From Thermosipho africanus Ob7 (GTDB taxonomy: Bacteria; Thermotogota; Thermotogae; Thermotogales; Fervidobacteriaceae), in NCBI RefSeq assembly GCF_003351105.1, contig NZ_NKRG01000004.1, positions 124,001 to 188,000 on the forward strand: 64,000 nt of DNA. The letters are read 5' to 3'. Below, in pieces: positions 48,358-57,218 of the stretch. Below the pieces are notes generated by a model. That model was not told where the DNA came from. It saw nothing but the letters and a program-made list of their open reading frames with translations, and did no database searches. Position numbers and translations under genes: made by a program. Each line of letters begins with the position of its first letter. The first letter of the stretch is position 1.

Positions 48358-49206
48358 ATGAAGATAACAATATTAAGTGGAAAAGGTGGAACTGGTAAAA
48401 CAACTGTTTCTACTAATTTGGCCTATACACTTTCTAAAAAGTATAAAGTTCAATTACTTGATGCCGATGTTGAAGAACCAAATGATCATCTTTTTTTTAA
48501 CGTAAATGTGGAAAAAGAAGAGAGTGTTGATATATTATTACCGGTAGTTGATAATGATGCATGTATAAGATGTGGTGAGTGTGCAAAGGCATGTCAGTTT
48601 GGTGCTATTACCTCCTTTCCAAATGCAACTGTAGTTTTTAAAAACTTGTGCCATGGTTGTGGTGTATGTTCGATGGTTTGTCCTGTTAATGCTATTACAG
48701 AAGTTCCAAAAAGTATTGGGAAGATTGTATTGGGGAAGATAAATGATAATTTAAAATTTGGAATGGGGCTTTTGAATATAGGTGAGCCGTCTGGAGTTAG
48801 AATAATAAGGCAATTAAAGAAACACATAGATGAAAATGTTGATGTAGTGTTAATAGATTCTCAGCCAGGAACTTCGTGTCCAGTTGTTGAAAGTTTAAGG
48901 AATATAGATTTTGCAATTCTTGTTACTGAACCTACTACATTTGGGTTACACGATCTTTCACTAGCTGTTGATTTAGTTAGAGAGATGAAGATTCCATCTG
49001 GAATTGTTATTAATAGAGATACTGGAAATACAAATTTGATTGATGAATATGCAAAGAAAGAGAACATTCCAATATTGTTGAAAATTCCATTTGATAGAGA
49101 GATTGCAAAATTATATTCTGAAGGAAAGATTTTTTCAGAATATTTGCCAGAATGGGAAGAAAAGTTTGCTAATGTCTTTGATACAATAAAGGGGATGGTT
49201 AAATGA
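48358..49206 (+). CDS. MinD-superfamily ATPase with inserted ferredoxin domain (1)
   Basis: The 282-residue protein has the deviant Walker A GKGGTGKTT near the N terminus and an inserted two-cluster ferredoxin domain (C-x2-C-x2-C-x3-C twice: CIRCGECAKACQF and CHGCGVCSMVCPV). The MinD-type middle, VVLIDSQPGTSCPVVESL, follows. It belongs to the COG1149-like group related to Mrp/NBP35, implicated in Fe-S cluster handling. ATG 48358 follows ATAGGAGGT; the in-frame TTG 48352 overlaps it. Overlaps the paralogue downstream by four bases. Confidence 0.88.
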   Translation: MKITILSGKGGTGKTTVSTNLAYTLSKKYKVQLLDADVEEPNDHLFFNVNVEKEESVDILLPVVDNDACIRCGECAKACQFGAITSFPNATVVFKNLCHGCGVCSMVCPVNAITEVPKSIGKIVLGKINDNLKFGMGLLNIGEPSGVRIIRQLKKHIDENVDVVLIDSQPGTSCPVVESLRNIDFAILVTEPTTFGLHDLSLAVDLVREMKIPSGIVINRDTGNTNLIDEYAKKENIPILLKIPFDREIAKLYSEGKIFSEYLPEWEEKFANVFDTIKGMVK

Positions 49207-50075
49207 AACAGTTAGCAATAGTTAGTGGAAAAGGTGGAACTGGTAAAACAACATTAAGTTCATCTTTTGGTGCACTATTGAGTCCTGTTGTTCTGGCAGA
49301 TTGTGATGTTGATGCAGCAAATCTTAATCTTATGTTTAATGGTAAATTAGAAGAAAAATATGACTATTACGGTGGAAAAAAGGCTATAATAGTTCAAAAT
49401 AAATGCGACAAATGTGGAATTTGTAAGAAAATTTGTAGATTTGAAGCAATTAGCTTTGAAAATGAAGTATATGAGGTAGATCAATATGCGTGTGAAGGTT
49501 GTAATGCCTGTGTTATTGCATGCCCCCAAAATGCTATTAGCCTGGAAACAGCACTTTCTGGAGAGTATTATTATTCTGTTATAGATGAACAAAAGGAAAT
49601 TGTCCATGCAAATTTAAATCCCGGAGAGGAGACCTCAGGTGGTTTGGTTGCAGAAGTAAGAAAGCTTGCCTTGAAAAAGGCGGAAGAAAAAGGTAAAGAT
49701 ATTGTTTTAATAGATGGTGCACCAGGAATTGGTTGTCCAGCTACATCATCTATAACTGCAACAAATTATGTTGTTATAGTTACTGACCCCACTTCTTCAG
49801 GGTTGCATGATTTAAAGAGAATTGTTGAGACTGTCAGACATTTTAGAAGAGATTTTGGGGTAGTTATAAATAAATACGATTTAAATCCTGATGTAAGCAA
49901 ACAAATAGAAAATTATTGTTTGAGTGATAATATTGAAATTTTAGGGAAAATTCCATTTGATGAATTGGTTGAAAAATCTAACCTTGAAATGAAACCAATT
50001 GTATTGTATGAAAATAGCATGGCTGGAAAGGCTATAAAGGAAATATTTGAAAAAGTAATGAGAAAACTAAAATAA
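49203..50075 (+). CDS. MinD-superfamily ATPase with inserted ferredoxin domain (2)
   Basis: A 290-residue paralogue of the upstream gene: GKGGTGKTTLSS, LADCDVDAANLNLMF, ferredoxin motifs CDKCGICKKICRF and CEGCNACVIACPQ, and VLIDGAPGIGCPATSSI. Two such ATPases side by side usually act as a heterodimer, probably coupling ATP hydrolysis to cluster loading or transfer. Its ATG overlaps the first gene's stop. The two NifX-like proteins that follow are likely partners. Confidence 0.88.
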   Translation: MKQLAIVSGKGGTGKTTLSSSFGALLSPVVLADCDVDAANLNLMFNGKLEEKYDYYGGKKAIIVQNKCDKCGICKKICRFEAISFENEVYEVDQYACEGCNACVIACPQNAISLETALSGEYYYSVIDEQKEIVHANLNPGEETSGGLVAEVRKLALKKAEEKGKDIVLIDGAPGIGCPATSSITATNYVVIVTDPTSSGLHDLKRIVETVRHFRRDFGVVINKYDLNPDVSKQIENYCLSDNIEILGKIPFDELVEKSNLEMKPIVLYENSMAGKAIKEIFEKVMRKLK

Positions 50076-50091
50076 AACAGGAGGTGTTAAG

Positions 50092-50436
50092 ATGAAGATA
50101 GCTATACCATCACAAGGTAAAACACTTGATTCATTAAGCAACGATAGATTCGCAAGAGCAGAGTTTTTTGTAATTTATGATTTTGATAAGGGTGAGATCG
50201 TAGAAGTTGTAGAAAATACGGCAAATGAAGCCCATGGAATGGGGCCAAAGGTTTCTCAAATGCTTGCTGAAAAAGGTGTAAATGTATTAATTCTGGAAAG
50301 TGTTGGAAAAAATGCTTTTGAAGTATTAAAAGCTGCAGGGATTGAAGTATATTTGACAAAAAAGGATACATTGGCAAATATAATTGAAAATTATAAAAGT
50401 GGAAAATTGGAGAAAGTAGAAAATGCAACCCATTAA
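50092..50436 (+). CDS. NifX/NifB-C-terminal-like protein (1)
   Basis: The 114-residue protein has the dinitrogenase iron-molybdenum cofactor fold: MKIAIPSQGKTLDSLSNDRF, FFVIYDFDKGEIVEVVEN and VNVLILESVGKNAFEVLKAA with a Gly-rich turn. Real nitrogenase genes are absent, as in many anaerobes that keep these proteins for other Fe-S tasks. AGGAGGTG precedes ATG 50092. It belongs to the same operon as the ATPases (16-base gap). Confidence 0.88.
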   Translation: MKIAIPSQGKTLDSLSNDRFARAEFFVIYDFDKGEIVEVVENTANEAHGMGPKVSQMLAEKGVNVLILESVGKNAFEVLKAAGIEVYLTKKDTLANIIENYKSGKLEKVENATH

Positions 50437-50450
50437 GGAGTGAGACTAGT

Positions 50451-50780
50451 ATGAAAGTAGCATTCGGTACTATAGATGGAAAAAAGATAAATGATGAACA
50501 TTTTGGACATTCAAATATATATGTTGTATATGAATTTGATGGAGAAAATTTTAAAAAAATTGAGGAGATAAAAAATCCTTATGCTGAAACTCATATGCAC
50601 GCTAAGGTTGATGAAATTTTGGAATTTTTGGGACACTGTAAAGTCTGGATTGGAAACTCAATGGGAAAAGGCTCCATGGTTAAATTAGAAAAATTGGGGT
50701 ATAAACCTATTTTAGTTAAAAGCAGGACTGTAGATGAAGCATTAGAAGAAGTAAAGGCGCTATTAAGTGAAGAAAAATAG
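50451..50780 (+). CDS. NifX/NifB-C-terminal-like protein (2)
   Basis: A second 109-residue member: MKVAFGTIDGKKINDEHFGH, with the conserved HFGHS that can bind an Fe-S cofactor, and CKVWIGNSMGKGSMVKLEKL. It differs from the first copy in carrying this His motif and a lone Cys. It is 14 bases downstream of the first copy and 25 bases before the ferredoxin remnant. Confidence 0.85.
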   Translation: MKVAFGTIDGKKINDEHFGHSNIYVVYEFDGENFKKIEEIKNPYAETHMHAKVDEILEFLGHCKVWIGNSMGKGSMVKLEKLGYKPILVKSRTVDEALEEVKALLSEEK

Positions 50781-50805
50781 TTGTTTTTTCTTTGGAGGTG
50801 ATTAC

Positions 50806-51050
50806 ATGCCCTGGGTAAAGGAAAGCGATTGTATTAATGTAAGGTATGTGTAAATGTATGTCCAGTTGAAGGGGCTATAACGGTAAAAGATGATGGTTAT
50901 CCTTATATAAACAACGATATTTGTACAAGATGTGGGGTGTGTATGGAAAAATGCCCAAAAAATGCTATAAGACCAAACTATGAAAATCCTTCCTTGCGTG
51001 GAATGGGAAGAGGAATGGCAAGAGGTTTTGGAAGAAATAGAGGATTTTGA
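50806..51050 (+). pseudogene. 2[4Fe-4S] ferredoxin, frameshifted near its start
   Basis: ATG 50806 follows TGGAGGTG. The frame reads MPWVKESDCIN and then stops at once. One missing T near 50835 (AATGTAAG for AATTGTAAG) would restore CINCKVCVNVCPVEGAITV, then CTRCGVCMEKCPKNAI and a Gly/Arg-rich tail ending FGRNRGF, stopping at TGA 51048-51050. With the base restored the protein is 81 residues with two complete C-x2-C-x2-C-x3-C motifs. Its tail resembles the repeats of the DUF5320-like proteins upstream. Either a recent lesion or a sequencing error. Confidence 0.8.
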
Positions 51051-51076
51051 AAAAAGATAAGGGAGAGTGGTTGCCA

Positions 51077-52939
51077 ATGAAATTTGGAATTTTTGAAGCA
51101 AAAAATCATATTTTTATGGCTCCTATTAAAACTGCATTGGCTACACCAAAGACAGGTTTTATTACTGATGAACAAATTAGATATTATGAAAAAAGAGCAA
51201 AAGGTGGAGTAGGAACAATAATTTTAGAGCCGATTGCTGTACTTCCTACAGGGAAAGAGCATCCAAAGCAAACTATGCTAAATACAGATGAACATATTGA
51301 AGGATTAAAAAAATTAGTAGATACATTGCATAAATATGAAACAAAGCTTATTGTTCACTTAAGTCATGCAGGAAGAGCGGCTAATCCAAAGGTGTCAGGT
51401 GAAGTTCTTGCACCTTCATCAATAAAATGTCCATCTACAGGGCAAATTCCAGGGGAATTAACTGTTCAACAAATAAATGAAATAATCAATGCATTTAAAG
51501 AAAATGCATTGAGAGCTCAAAAAGCTGGAGCAGATGGAATTGAAATTCAATTTGGTCATGGGTACCTCGTTCATCAATTTTATTCAGAAAGATTAAATAA
51601 AAGAACAGATGAATATGGAAAAGACAAACTTAAATTTGCAAGAGATTTACTTATTGAAATAACAAAGGTCATTGAAATACCAATATTTATTAGAATTTCG
51701 GGAAGCGAATTTGTTGAGGGTGGTTTTACAAACGAAGGTTTATCAAAGATACTAGCATTGGCAGAAAGATTTGGTGTTTCGGCAGTCCATGTTGGATGGG
51801 GAAATGCATGTGATTCTGCTCCATGGTATTACAATCACATGTCGCTCCCATTGGATGTTATGGACGAGAAATTAAGAGAGATAAGAAAATTAACATCACT
51901 ACCTATTATTGCAGCAGGAAGAATGTACAAGAATGAAAGATATAAATATTTGGTTGAAGAAAAGGTTGTTGACGGTGTTGTTTTAGGAAGACAATTGATT
52001 GTAGATCCTGAATTTCCAAAGAAAATAATTTCTAATTCAGATGACTATATTAGGTGTGGAAGTTGTCTTCAAGGATGTCTTGGAAATGTAAAAGCAGGGA
52101 AACCAGTAGGTTGTATTGCAAATCCAGAGGTTCACGTTGAATTTAATGGAAAAGCAACTTTAAAGAAGAAAGTTGCAATTGTTGGAGGAGGGCCTGCAGG
52201 ATTATTTACAGGATTATATTTAAAGAAAAAAGGATATGATGTGACCCTTTTTGAAAGAAACAATTATTTAGGCGGGCAATGGGTATTAACGTATAGAGCA
52301 CCAGGAAAGCTTTCTATGAAAGATACTTTGGATGATTTGATTAGAAAGGCAGAGAAAGAATTGAATATAAAATTGAATACTGAAGTTTCTGTAGAGACAT
52401 TTAAAAAAGAAAAGTTTGATGCGATTATTGTAGCAACTGGTGCAAAACCATTTATTCCTCCAATAAAGGGACTTGAAAATTATATTACTGGTTTTGACTT
52501 TTTTGAAGGTAAAAAAGTAACAGGGGAAAAAGTATTAATAATAGGCGGAGGATTAATAGGTTTAGAAGTTGCAGAAGCGCTGGTCAAAGAAGGAAAAAAA
52601 GTAACTGTAGTTGAAGCCTTAGATTCAATTGGAAGAGGTATGGAAATCGTTGCAAGTAAGTTGTTCCAAAAAAATTATGCACCTAAAATTGATGTGTATA
52701 CAAACACATTAGTTAAAGAAGTAAAAGACAAAGAGGTAATTGTTGAAAAAGATGGAAAAGAAATTTCATTAGGTCAGTTTGATGATATTGTGATAACGGC
52801 TGGGACAAAACCTGAAAACAAAATATATGAAGAATTATCTTCACAATTTGATAACGTTTATTTAGTTGGAGATGCTATGAAGGTTGGTCAGATAATTGAT
52901 GCTGCTCAAGAAGCATTAGAGCTTTCAGAAAAGATATAA
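51077..52939 (+). CDS. NADH:flavin oxidoreductase, Old Yellow Enzyme / 2,4-dienoyl-CoA reductase type
   Basis: About 620 residues. The N-terminal FMN TIM barrel (FMAPIKTALATP, HLSHAGRAANP, DGIEIQFGHGYLVHQFYSER, VHVGWGNACD) is followed by the [4Fe-4S] cysteines C-G-S-C-L-Q-G-C and a later Cys in GKPVGC. A C-terminal FAD/NAD(P) domain follows, with VAIVGGGPAGLFTGLYL and LIIGGGLIGLEVAEAL. It passes electrons from NAD(P)H through FAD, cluster and FMN to an unsaturated or other acceptor. ATG 51077 is chosen with GGGAGA upstream. Last gene of the Fe-S operon. Confidence 0.9.
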   Translation: MKFGIFEAKNHIFMAPIKTALATPKTGFITDEQIRYYEKRAKGGVGTIILEPIAVLPTGKEHPKQTMLNTDEHIEGLKKLVDTLHKYETKLIVHLSHAGRAANPKVSGEVLAPSSIKCPSTGQIPGELTVQQINEIINAFKENALRAQKAGADGIEIQFGHGYLVHQFYSERLNKRTDEYGKDKLKFARDLLIEITKVIEIPIFIRISGSEFVEGGFTNEGLSKILALAERFGVSAVHVGWGNACDSAPWYYNHMSLPLDVMDEKLREIRKLTSLPIIAAGRMYKNERYKYLVEEKVVDGVVLGRQLIVDPEFPKKIISNSDDYIRCGSCLQGCLGNVKAGKPVGCIANPEVHVEFNGKATLKKKVAIVGGGPAGLFTGLYLKKKGYDVTLFERNNYLGGQWVLTYRAPGKLSMKDTLDDLIRKAEKELNIKLNTEVSVETFKKEKFDAIIVATGAKPFIPPIKGLENYITGFDFFEGKKVTGEKVLIIGGGLIGLEVAEALVKEGKKVTVVEALDSIGRGMEIVASKLFQKNYAPKIDVYTNTLVKEVKDKEVIVEKDGKEISLGQFDDIVITAGTKPENKIYEELSSQFDNVYLVGDAMKVGQIIDAAQEALELSEKI

Positions 52940-52952
52940 TAAAATTAAAATA

Positions 52953-52985
52953 ATCCCAGTAGCTAAAAGCTACTGGGATATTTAT
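52953..52985. terminator. Bidirectional terminator
   Basis: ATCCCAGTAGCT (52953-52964), loop AAA and AGCTACTGGGAT (52968-52979) form a perfect 12-bp stem with T-rich flanks on the plus strand and an A-rich left flank, between the convergent reductase genes. Confidence 0.9.
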
Positions 52986-52989
52986 TTTT

Positions 52990-54330
52990 TTACATTTTTG
53001 ATAAGGCATCTTCAGCTGCAACTGCAAGAGGATAAACAGTTGGGGCAGCGGTTAGTAGTGGATGTGTACCAATTTGCATGGTAAGTAAGTCTTTTATATT
53101 AACATCTTTTTGAATTGCAAGACTTATGATGTTTATTATTTCTCCTACACTCTTTCCACCAACAATTTGTGCACCTAGTAACAATCCACATTCCTTTGAG
53201 AAGATTAATTTCATTGTAATTTTTGAAGCGTCTGCAAATTTGCCTGGATGTCTATCAACAACTTCTGCTCTACCAACTACAACGTCAAAACCTTCCTCTT
53301 TTGCAACAGATTCCGTTATGCCAGCAGAAGCAAATGTTTTTCCACCGATTACGGTTGAATAAGCATTTAGTGAGCCTTTATTTGTCCTTAGAAGTCTTAA
53401 TTTGTAAAGATTTGATGCTGCAATTCTTGCATCAAAAACGGCTGCGGATGCGAGCATTAATCTTGAAGGTTTTCCAGTGAAATAATCTTTGTGTTGTACA
53501 CAGTCACCTGCTGCAAACACATCTTTTACTGATGTTCTCATATAATCATCAGTTTCTATGTATCCTAATTCTGTAACTTTAATTCCGAGTTTTTTTGCTA
53601 GCTCCGTATTTGGTTTATATCCAGTTGCTATAATAACTACATCGGCTGGTAGCTCTTCTCCATTTTCCAAAATGACTTTTTCTACTTTTCCATTTCCCTC
53701 AATTTTTGTAACTTTTGTACTTAATAGCACTTTGACATTGTCACTTTCAATTTCTTGTTTTGCTATTTCACCAAAATCTGCATCAAATGAGGCGGGCAAT
53801 AGGTAATCTTTTGCTTCTATTAAGGTTACATTTTTACCAGATTTTTTAATTTCATCTGCAACCTCGACACCGATAAATCCTCCACCTATAATAACTATAT
53901 TTTGAACTCTCTTAACTTTTTCTTGAACTTCTTCCAAGTATTTGTAATTTTTTGGTATGGAGTATACGTTTTCTAAATCATTTCCTGGGATTGGGATAAC
54001 AAATGGTGTTGACCCTGTAGCAATAACTAATTTATCATATTCAAATTCTTTTCCATTTTTTGTTACTATTTTCTTTTCATTAACGTTTCCGTCTACCACT
54101 TCATCAATTAGTAAATCAATACCATTTGCCTTGAATTTATCTTCTATACCCATGTAATCGTTTTCTATTTTTCCGAGAGTATGGAATATATAAGGTATTC
54201 CACAGGGAACAAGTTCTTTTTCAAGCTTTTTTACAACAAGAATTTTCTTATCTTTGTAAAGTTTCCTAGATGTTAAAGCTGCCACCAATCCAGCTGCGCT
54301 TCCTCCAATTACAATAATATCGTATTTCAT
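52990..54330 (-). CDS. CoA-disulfide reductase / NADH oxidase family flavoprotein
   Basis: The 446-residue protein has an N-terminal FAD motif (IIVIGGSAAGLVAALTS) and a single redox cysteine in ELVPCGIPY, the mark of CoA-disulfide reductases and Cys-type NADH oxidases. An NAD motif (IVIIGGGFIGVEVADEI) and FAAGDCVQHKD follow. The dimerisation domain at the end includes QIGTHPLLTAAPTVYPL. In anaerobes it may remove oxygen or reduce disulfides. An extended -10 lies at 54391-54399. It shares an upstream motif with the convergent Fe-S operon. Confidence 0.88.
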   Translation of the reverse strand: MKYDIIVIGGSAAGLVAALTSRKLYKDKKILVVKKLEKELVPCGIPYIFHTLGKIENDYMGIEDKFKANGIDLLIDEVVDGNVNEKKIVTKNGKEFEYDKLVIATGSTPFVIPIPGNDLENVYSIPKNYKYLEEVQEKVKRVQNIVIIGGGFIGVEVADEIKKSGKNVTLIEAKDYLLPASFDADFGEIAKQEIESDNVKVLLSTKVTKIEGNGKVEKVILENGEELPADVVIIATGYKPNTELAKKLGIKVTELGYIETDDYMRTSVKDVFAAGDCVQHKDYFTGKPSRLMLASAAVFDARIAASNLYKLRLLRTNKGSLNAYSTVIGGKTFASAGITESVAKEEGFDVVVGRAEVVDRHPGKFADASKITMKLIFSKECGLLLGAQIVGGKSVGEIINIISLAIQKDVNIKDLLTMQIGTHPLLTAAPTVYPLAVAAEDALSKM

Positions 54331-54371
54331 AAGGTCACCTCCAATAAAGTTATATAATTCACATGCAAAAA

Positions 54372-54385
54372 ATATATATGTACTT
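54372..54385. promoter_or_regulatory. Motif shared with the DUF5320 operon promoter
   Basis: ATATATATGTACTT here is identical to 47718-47731. It is just downstream of the -10 of the NADH-oxidase-like gene, where a bound protein would hinder transcription. Confidence 0.4.
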
Positions 54386-54390
54386 AATAC

Positions 54391-54399
54391 ATTATATCA
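54391..54399 (-). promoter_or_regulatory. Extended -10 promoter of the NADH-oxidase-like gene
   Basis: On the minus strand TGATATAAT (TG-N-TATAAT) gives a start near 54384 and a leader of about 55 bases. The -35 is poor. The rest of 54400-54545 is AT-rich without a feature I can support. Confidence 0.5.
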
Positions 54400-54545
54400 C
54401 AAATACAGATATGTTGTTTAAATATATATAATTTTTCGAAGAATGCTTTTTAATTTTTACTAATAGTTTTCTAACTATTAGCTGAAAAGTATTTGGAACA
54501 TTGTGAAAAGAATGGATTTTATGTTAAAAAGTTTTATTGTGAAAA

Positions 54546-55046
54546 CTAAAACAAGAAGAAACCTATAATTCCAGAGATAAAAATCACGTATATTGGATCA
54601 ATTTTGGTTTTTGTAAATAAAAGAAATGCAACTATAGATATTAAAATTTGATAGAAACTGCTTATGTTTGTAAGGAGCGATATGAAGGTAATTGAGATCA
54701 AAAAAATAACACCAAATTTAAGTGCTGTTATAAATTCTTTTGGAAGTCTATCGCGGACTATAAAAAATAGTGTTGTAAATGTAATAGGTGCAACAAGCAC
54801 TGCAATAGAATTTAAAATAGCACCTGTTATTCCGTACATTTTTAGCCCAACGTACGTTGCCGTATTTAGCATTACAGGTCCTGGTGTCATTTGAGATATT
54901 GAAAGTATTTCTTTGAATTGTTCGGGAGTTAACCAATTATTAGAGAGAACAGCATCTTTAATTATCCCAATAATTGACCAACCACCACCGAATGCTATAA
55001 ATCCTATTTTTACAAATTCTAAGAAAACTCTTAGCACTTTATACAC
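54546..55046 (-). CDS. Chromate transporter family protein (single ChrA domain)
   Basis: A 166-residue membrane protein with about five hydrophobic helices and the ChrA domain motifs FIAFGGGWSIIGIIKDAV, WLTPEQFKEILSISQMTPGP and TATYVGLKMYG. Short ChrA proteins normally occur as adjacent pairs with opposite topology; no partner is beside it here. Whether it carries chromate, sulfate or something else is unknown. It lies downstream of the topA terminator on the same strand. Confidence 0.82.
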   Translation of the reverse strand: MYKVLRVFLEFVKIGFIAFGGGWSIIGIIKDAVLSNNWLTPEQFKEILSISQMTPGPVMLNTATYVGLKMYGITGAILNSIAVLVAPITFTTLFFIVRDRLPKEFITALKFGVIFLISITFISLLTNISSFYQILISIVAFLLFTKTKIDPIYVIFISGIIGFFLF

Positions 55047-55070
55047 CTCTCATTTGTTAATTAAGTAAAA

Positions 55071-55101
55071 AGAAATTCTCTCCGCTTGAGAGAATTTCTT
55101 G
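55071..55101 (-). terminator. Terminator after topA
   Basis: AAGAAATTCTCTC (55071-55083), loop CGCTT and GAGAGAATTTCTT (55089-55101) form a 13-bp stem beyond the topA stop, with TTTTACTTAA following on the minus strand. Confidence 0.85.
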
Positions 55102-55114
55102 ATGAAAGTATTTT

Positions 55115-57217
55115 TTATTCTTCATTTTTAGGCTCTGTCCAAGACATAAAATCACAATCTGAATTAGTACATGTCCAATATGTTTTACCGTTTTTACTTC
55201 TTCTCATGACCACCAATGAACCACATTTTGGACATTTTGCCTGGGCTATTTTATATCCTGAAACTGTAAAATCACAATTATCACATTTGAAGTAGTATCC
55301 AAATCTACCTTTTTTTCTGACTAGGTGGCCACCACATTTTGGGCATGAATTTTCTGAAACGGTTTCATTTGCATGATTTTCAAGTGCTTGTGCAATGAAC
55401 ATTTTATTTTCTATTAGGACTGCATTTATTGTATTATCCACACTTTTATTTATTTTGCATTTTTCACAATTTAAATATAATCCATACTTTCCAATTTTTA
55501 ATTTGTAATTTTCTTCTTTACAATCTTGACAAGGCAAGTCCGTTTCATAGTCAATAGTGTAAAACTCTTTCTGTGCGGTTGAAAGGTATTTTGAAAATTC
55601 GGAGTAAAAATTATCTAATACTTCTTTCCATTCTTTTTCTCCTGATTCCACCTTATCTAATTCTTCTTCCATTAAGGCGGTAAACTTTTTGTCAACAATT
55701 TCTGGGAATCTTTTTGTTAAAAAGTCCTCTACGGTAAATCCGAGTAATGTAGGAATAAGCTCTTTCTTTTCTTTTTTTACATATTTTCTTGCAAGAAGTG
55801 TAGAAATTATAGTAGCATAAGTGCTTGGTCTTCCAATCCCTTCTGCCTCTAAAGTTTTTACTAAACTTGCTTCTGTAAACCTTGCAGGCGGTTTTGTAGT
55901 ATCTTTTTCAATATTTATTTTTGATACTTTATATGTTTTTCCTTTTTCAAGATCTATTTCTTCTTCTTCCTTGCTAGAAGAGTTATATATTTTTTCAAAA
56001 CCATCAAATATTAGATGAGAATATGTTGTTCTAAATTCATATTTTTCACTTTGAAAAATATATGTCCTTTCTTTATATTTTGATTCTTTCATTTGTGATG
56101 CCATAAATCTTTCCCATATTAGTTTGTATAACTTATAGTAATCACTGGATAGTAAAGATTTCGCAATATCTGGAGTTATTTCTGGATTAACAGGCCTTAT
56201 ACATTCATGTGCATCTTGAACATTTTTTGAGGTTTTCTTTTTATTTTTTGAGCCGCCAATATATTCTTTACCAAAGTTTTTTTCTATAAATTCTTGAGCC
56301 ATTTGTTTTGCTTCTTCTGATACACGGGTTGAGTCAGTTCTCATGTATGTAATAAAAGCAAGATGCCCCTCTTTTGTATCAATACCTTCGTACAATGCTT
56401 GTGCAATTTTCATTGTTTTTGAAACAGGAAAACCTAACTTTGTAGCTGCGTCTTGTTGTAGCGTACTTGTAATGTAAGGATTTGGAGGAGATTTCTTTCT
56501 TTCTTTTTCGACTATATCTGAAAGTGTTACCTCTTTTACATTATTTTTAATATCTTCTGCAATTTCTTTTGTTATATTTTCCTGTTTGATTTTTTTCCCT
56601 TTAATGCTCCAAAGATTTGCTTTAACTTTTTTTACATTAATAGATACTTTGTAGAATTCCTTTGGTTTAAATAAGAATCTTTCTCTTTCCCTATCACAAA
56701 TTATTTTCAGTGCAGCAGATTGAACTCTTCCAGCACTCATGGCGCCTTTGATTATTTTCCATAGTAATGGACTTATTTTGTAGCCGACGATTCTATCTAA
56801 AATTCTTCTTGCAAGCTGTGCGTTAACCTTTTTTATATCTATTTCTCTGGGTGTCTCCACAGATTTTTTAATGGTATTTGGAGTAATTTCGGTAAATACT
56901 ATTCTATTTTTTCCTTTAAGATTGAAGATTTGTGAAAGGTGCCAAGCAATAGCTTCTCCTTCTCTATCCATATCTGATGCAAGAAGCACTTCTTTCCCTT
57001 TTATTTCTTTCTTTATACTTTCAATCACATTTTCTTTGCCAGGAATAATTTCAAATTCTGGTTCAAAATTATTTAAATCCACACCAAATTTCTTTTGAGG
57101 TAGATCTCTAACGTGTCCTTTTGAAGATATAACTTTATATTCATCTCCAAGAATTTTTTCAATAGTTTTAGCTTTTGCTGGTGATTCTACTATGATCACT
57201 TTCTTTTTTTTGGACAT
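55115..57217 (-). CDS. topA: DNA topoisomerase I
   Basis: Type IA topoisomerase that relaxes negative supercoils through a 5'-phosphotyrosine. The Toprim domain (KVIIVESPAKAKTIEKILG, LASDMDREGEAIAWHL) leads to the catalytic Tyr Y291 in FITYMRTDSTR. Three C-terminal zinc ribbons follow (CQDC/CEKC, CPKCGG/CDNC, CPKCGS then C-x4-C). Full length about 700 residues. ATG 57217 (MSKKKKVIIVESP) is preferred, with GAGAGGGG upstream, over an in-frame ATG at 57232. It starts one base after the yhaM-like stop codon. Confidence 0.95.
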   Translation of the reverse strand: MSKKKKVIIVESPAKAKTIEKILGDEYKVISSKGHVRDLPQKKFGVDLNNFEPEFEIIPGKENVIESIKKEIKGKEVLLASDMDREGEAIAWHLSQIFNLKGKNRIVFTEITPNTIKKSVETPREIDIKKVNAQLARRILDRIVGYKISPLLWKIIKGAMSAGRVQSAALKIICDRERERFLFKPKEFYKVSINVKKVKANLWSIKGKKIKQENITKEIAEDIKNNVKEVTLSDIVEKERKKSPPNPYITSTLQQDAATKLGFPVSKTMKIAQALYEGIDTKEGHLAFITYMRTDSTRVSEEAKQMAQEFIEKNFGKEYIGGSKNKKKTSKNVQDAHECIRPVNPEITPDIAKSLLSSDYYKLYKLIWERFMASQMKESKYKERTYIFQSEKYEFRTTYSHLIFDGFEKIYNSSSKEEEEIDLEKGKTYKVSKINIEKDTTKPPARFTEASLVKTLEAEGIGRPSTYATIISTLLARKYVKKEKKELIPTLLGFTVEDFLTKRFPEIVDKKFTALMEEELDKVESGEKEWKEVLDNFYSEFSKYLSTAQKEFYTIDYETDLPCQDCKEENYKLKIGKYGLYLNCEKCKINKSVDNTINAVLIENKMFIAQALENHANETVSENSCPKCGGHLVRKKGRFGYYFKCDNCDFTVSGYKIAQAKCPKCGSLVVMRRSKNGKTYWTCTNSDCDFMSWTEPKNEE

Positions 57218-57218
57218 A

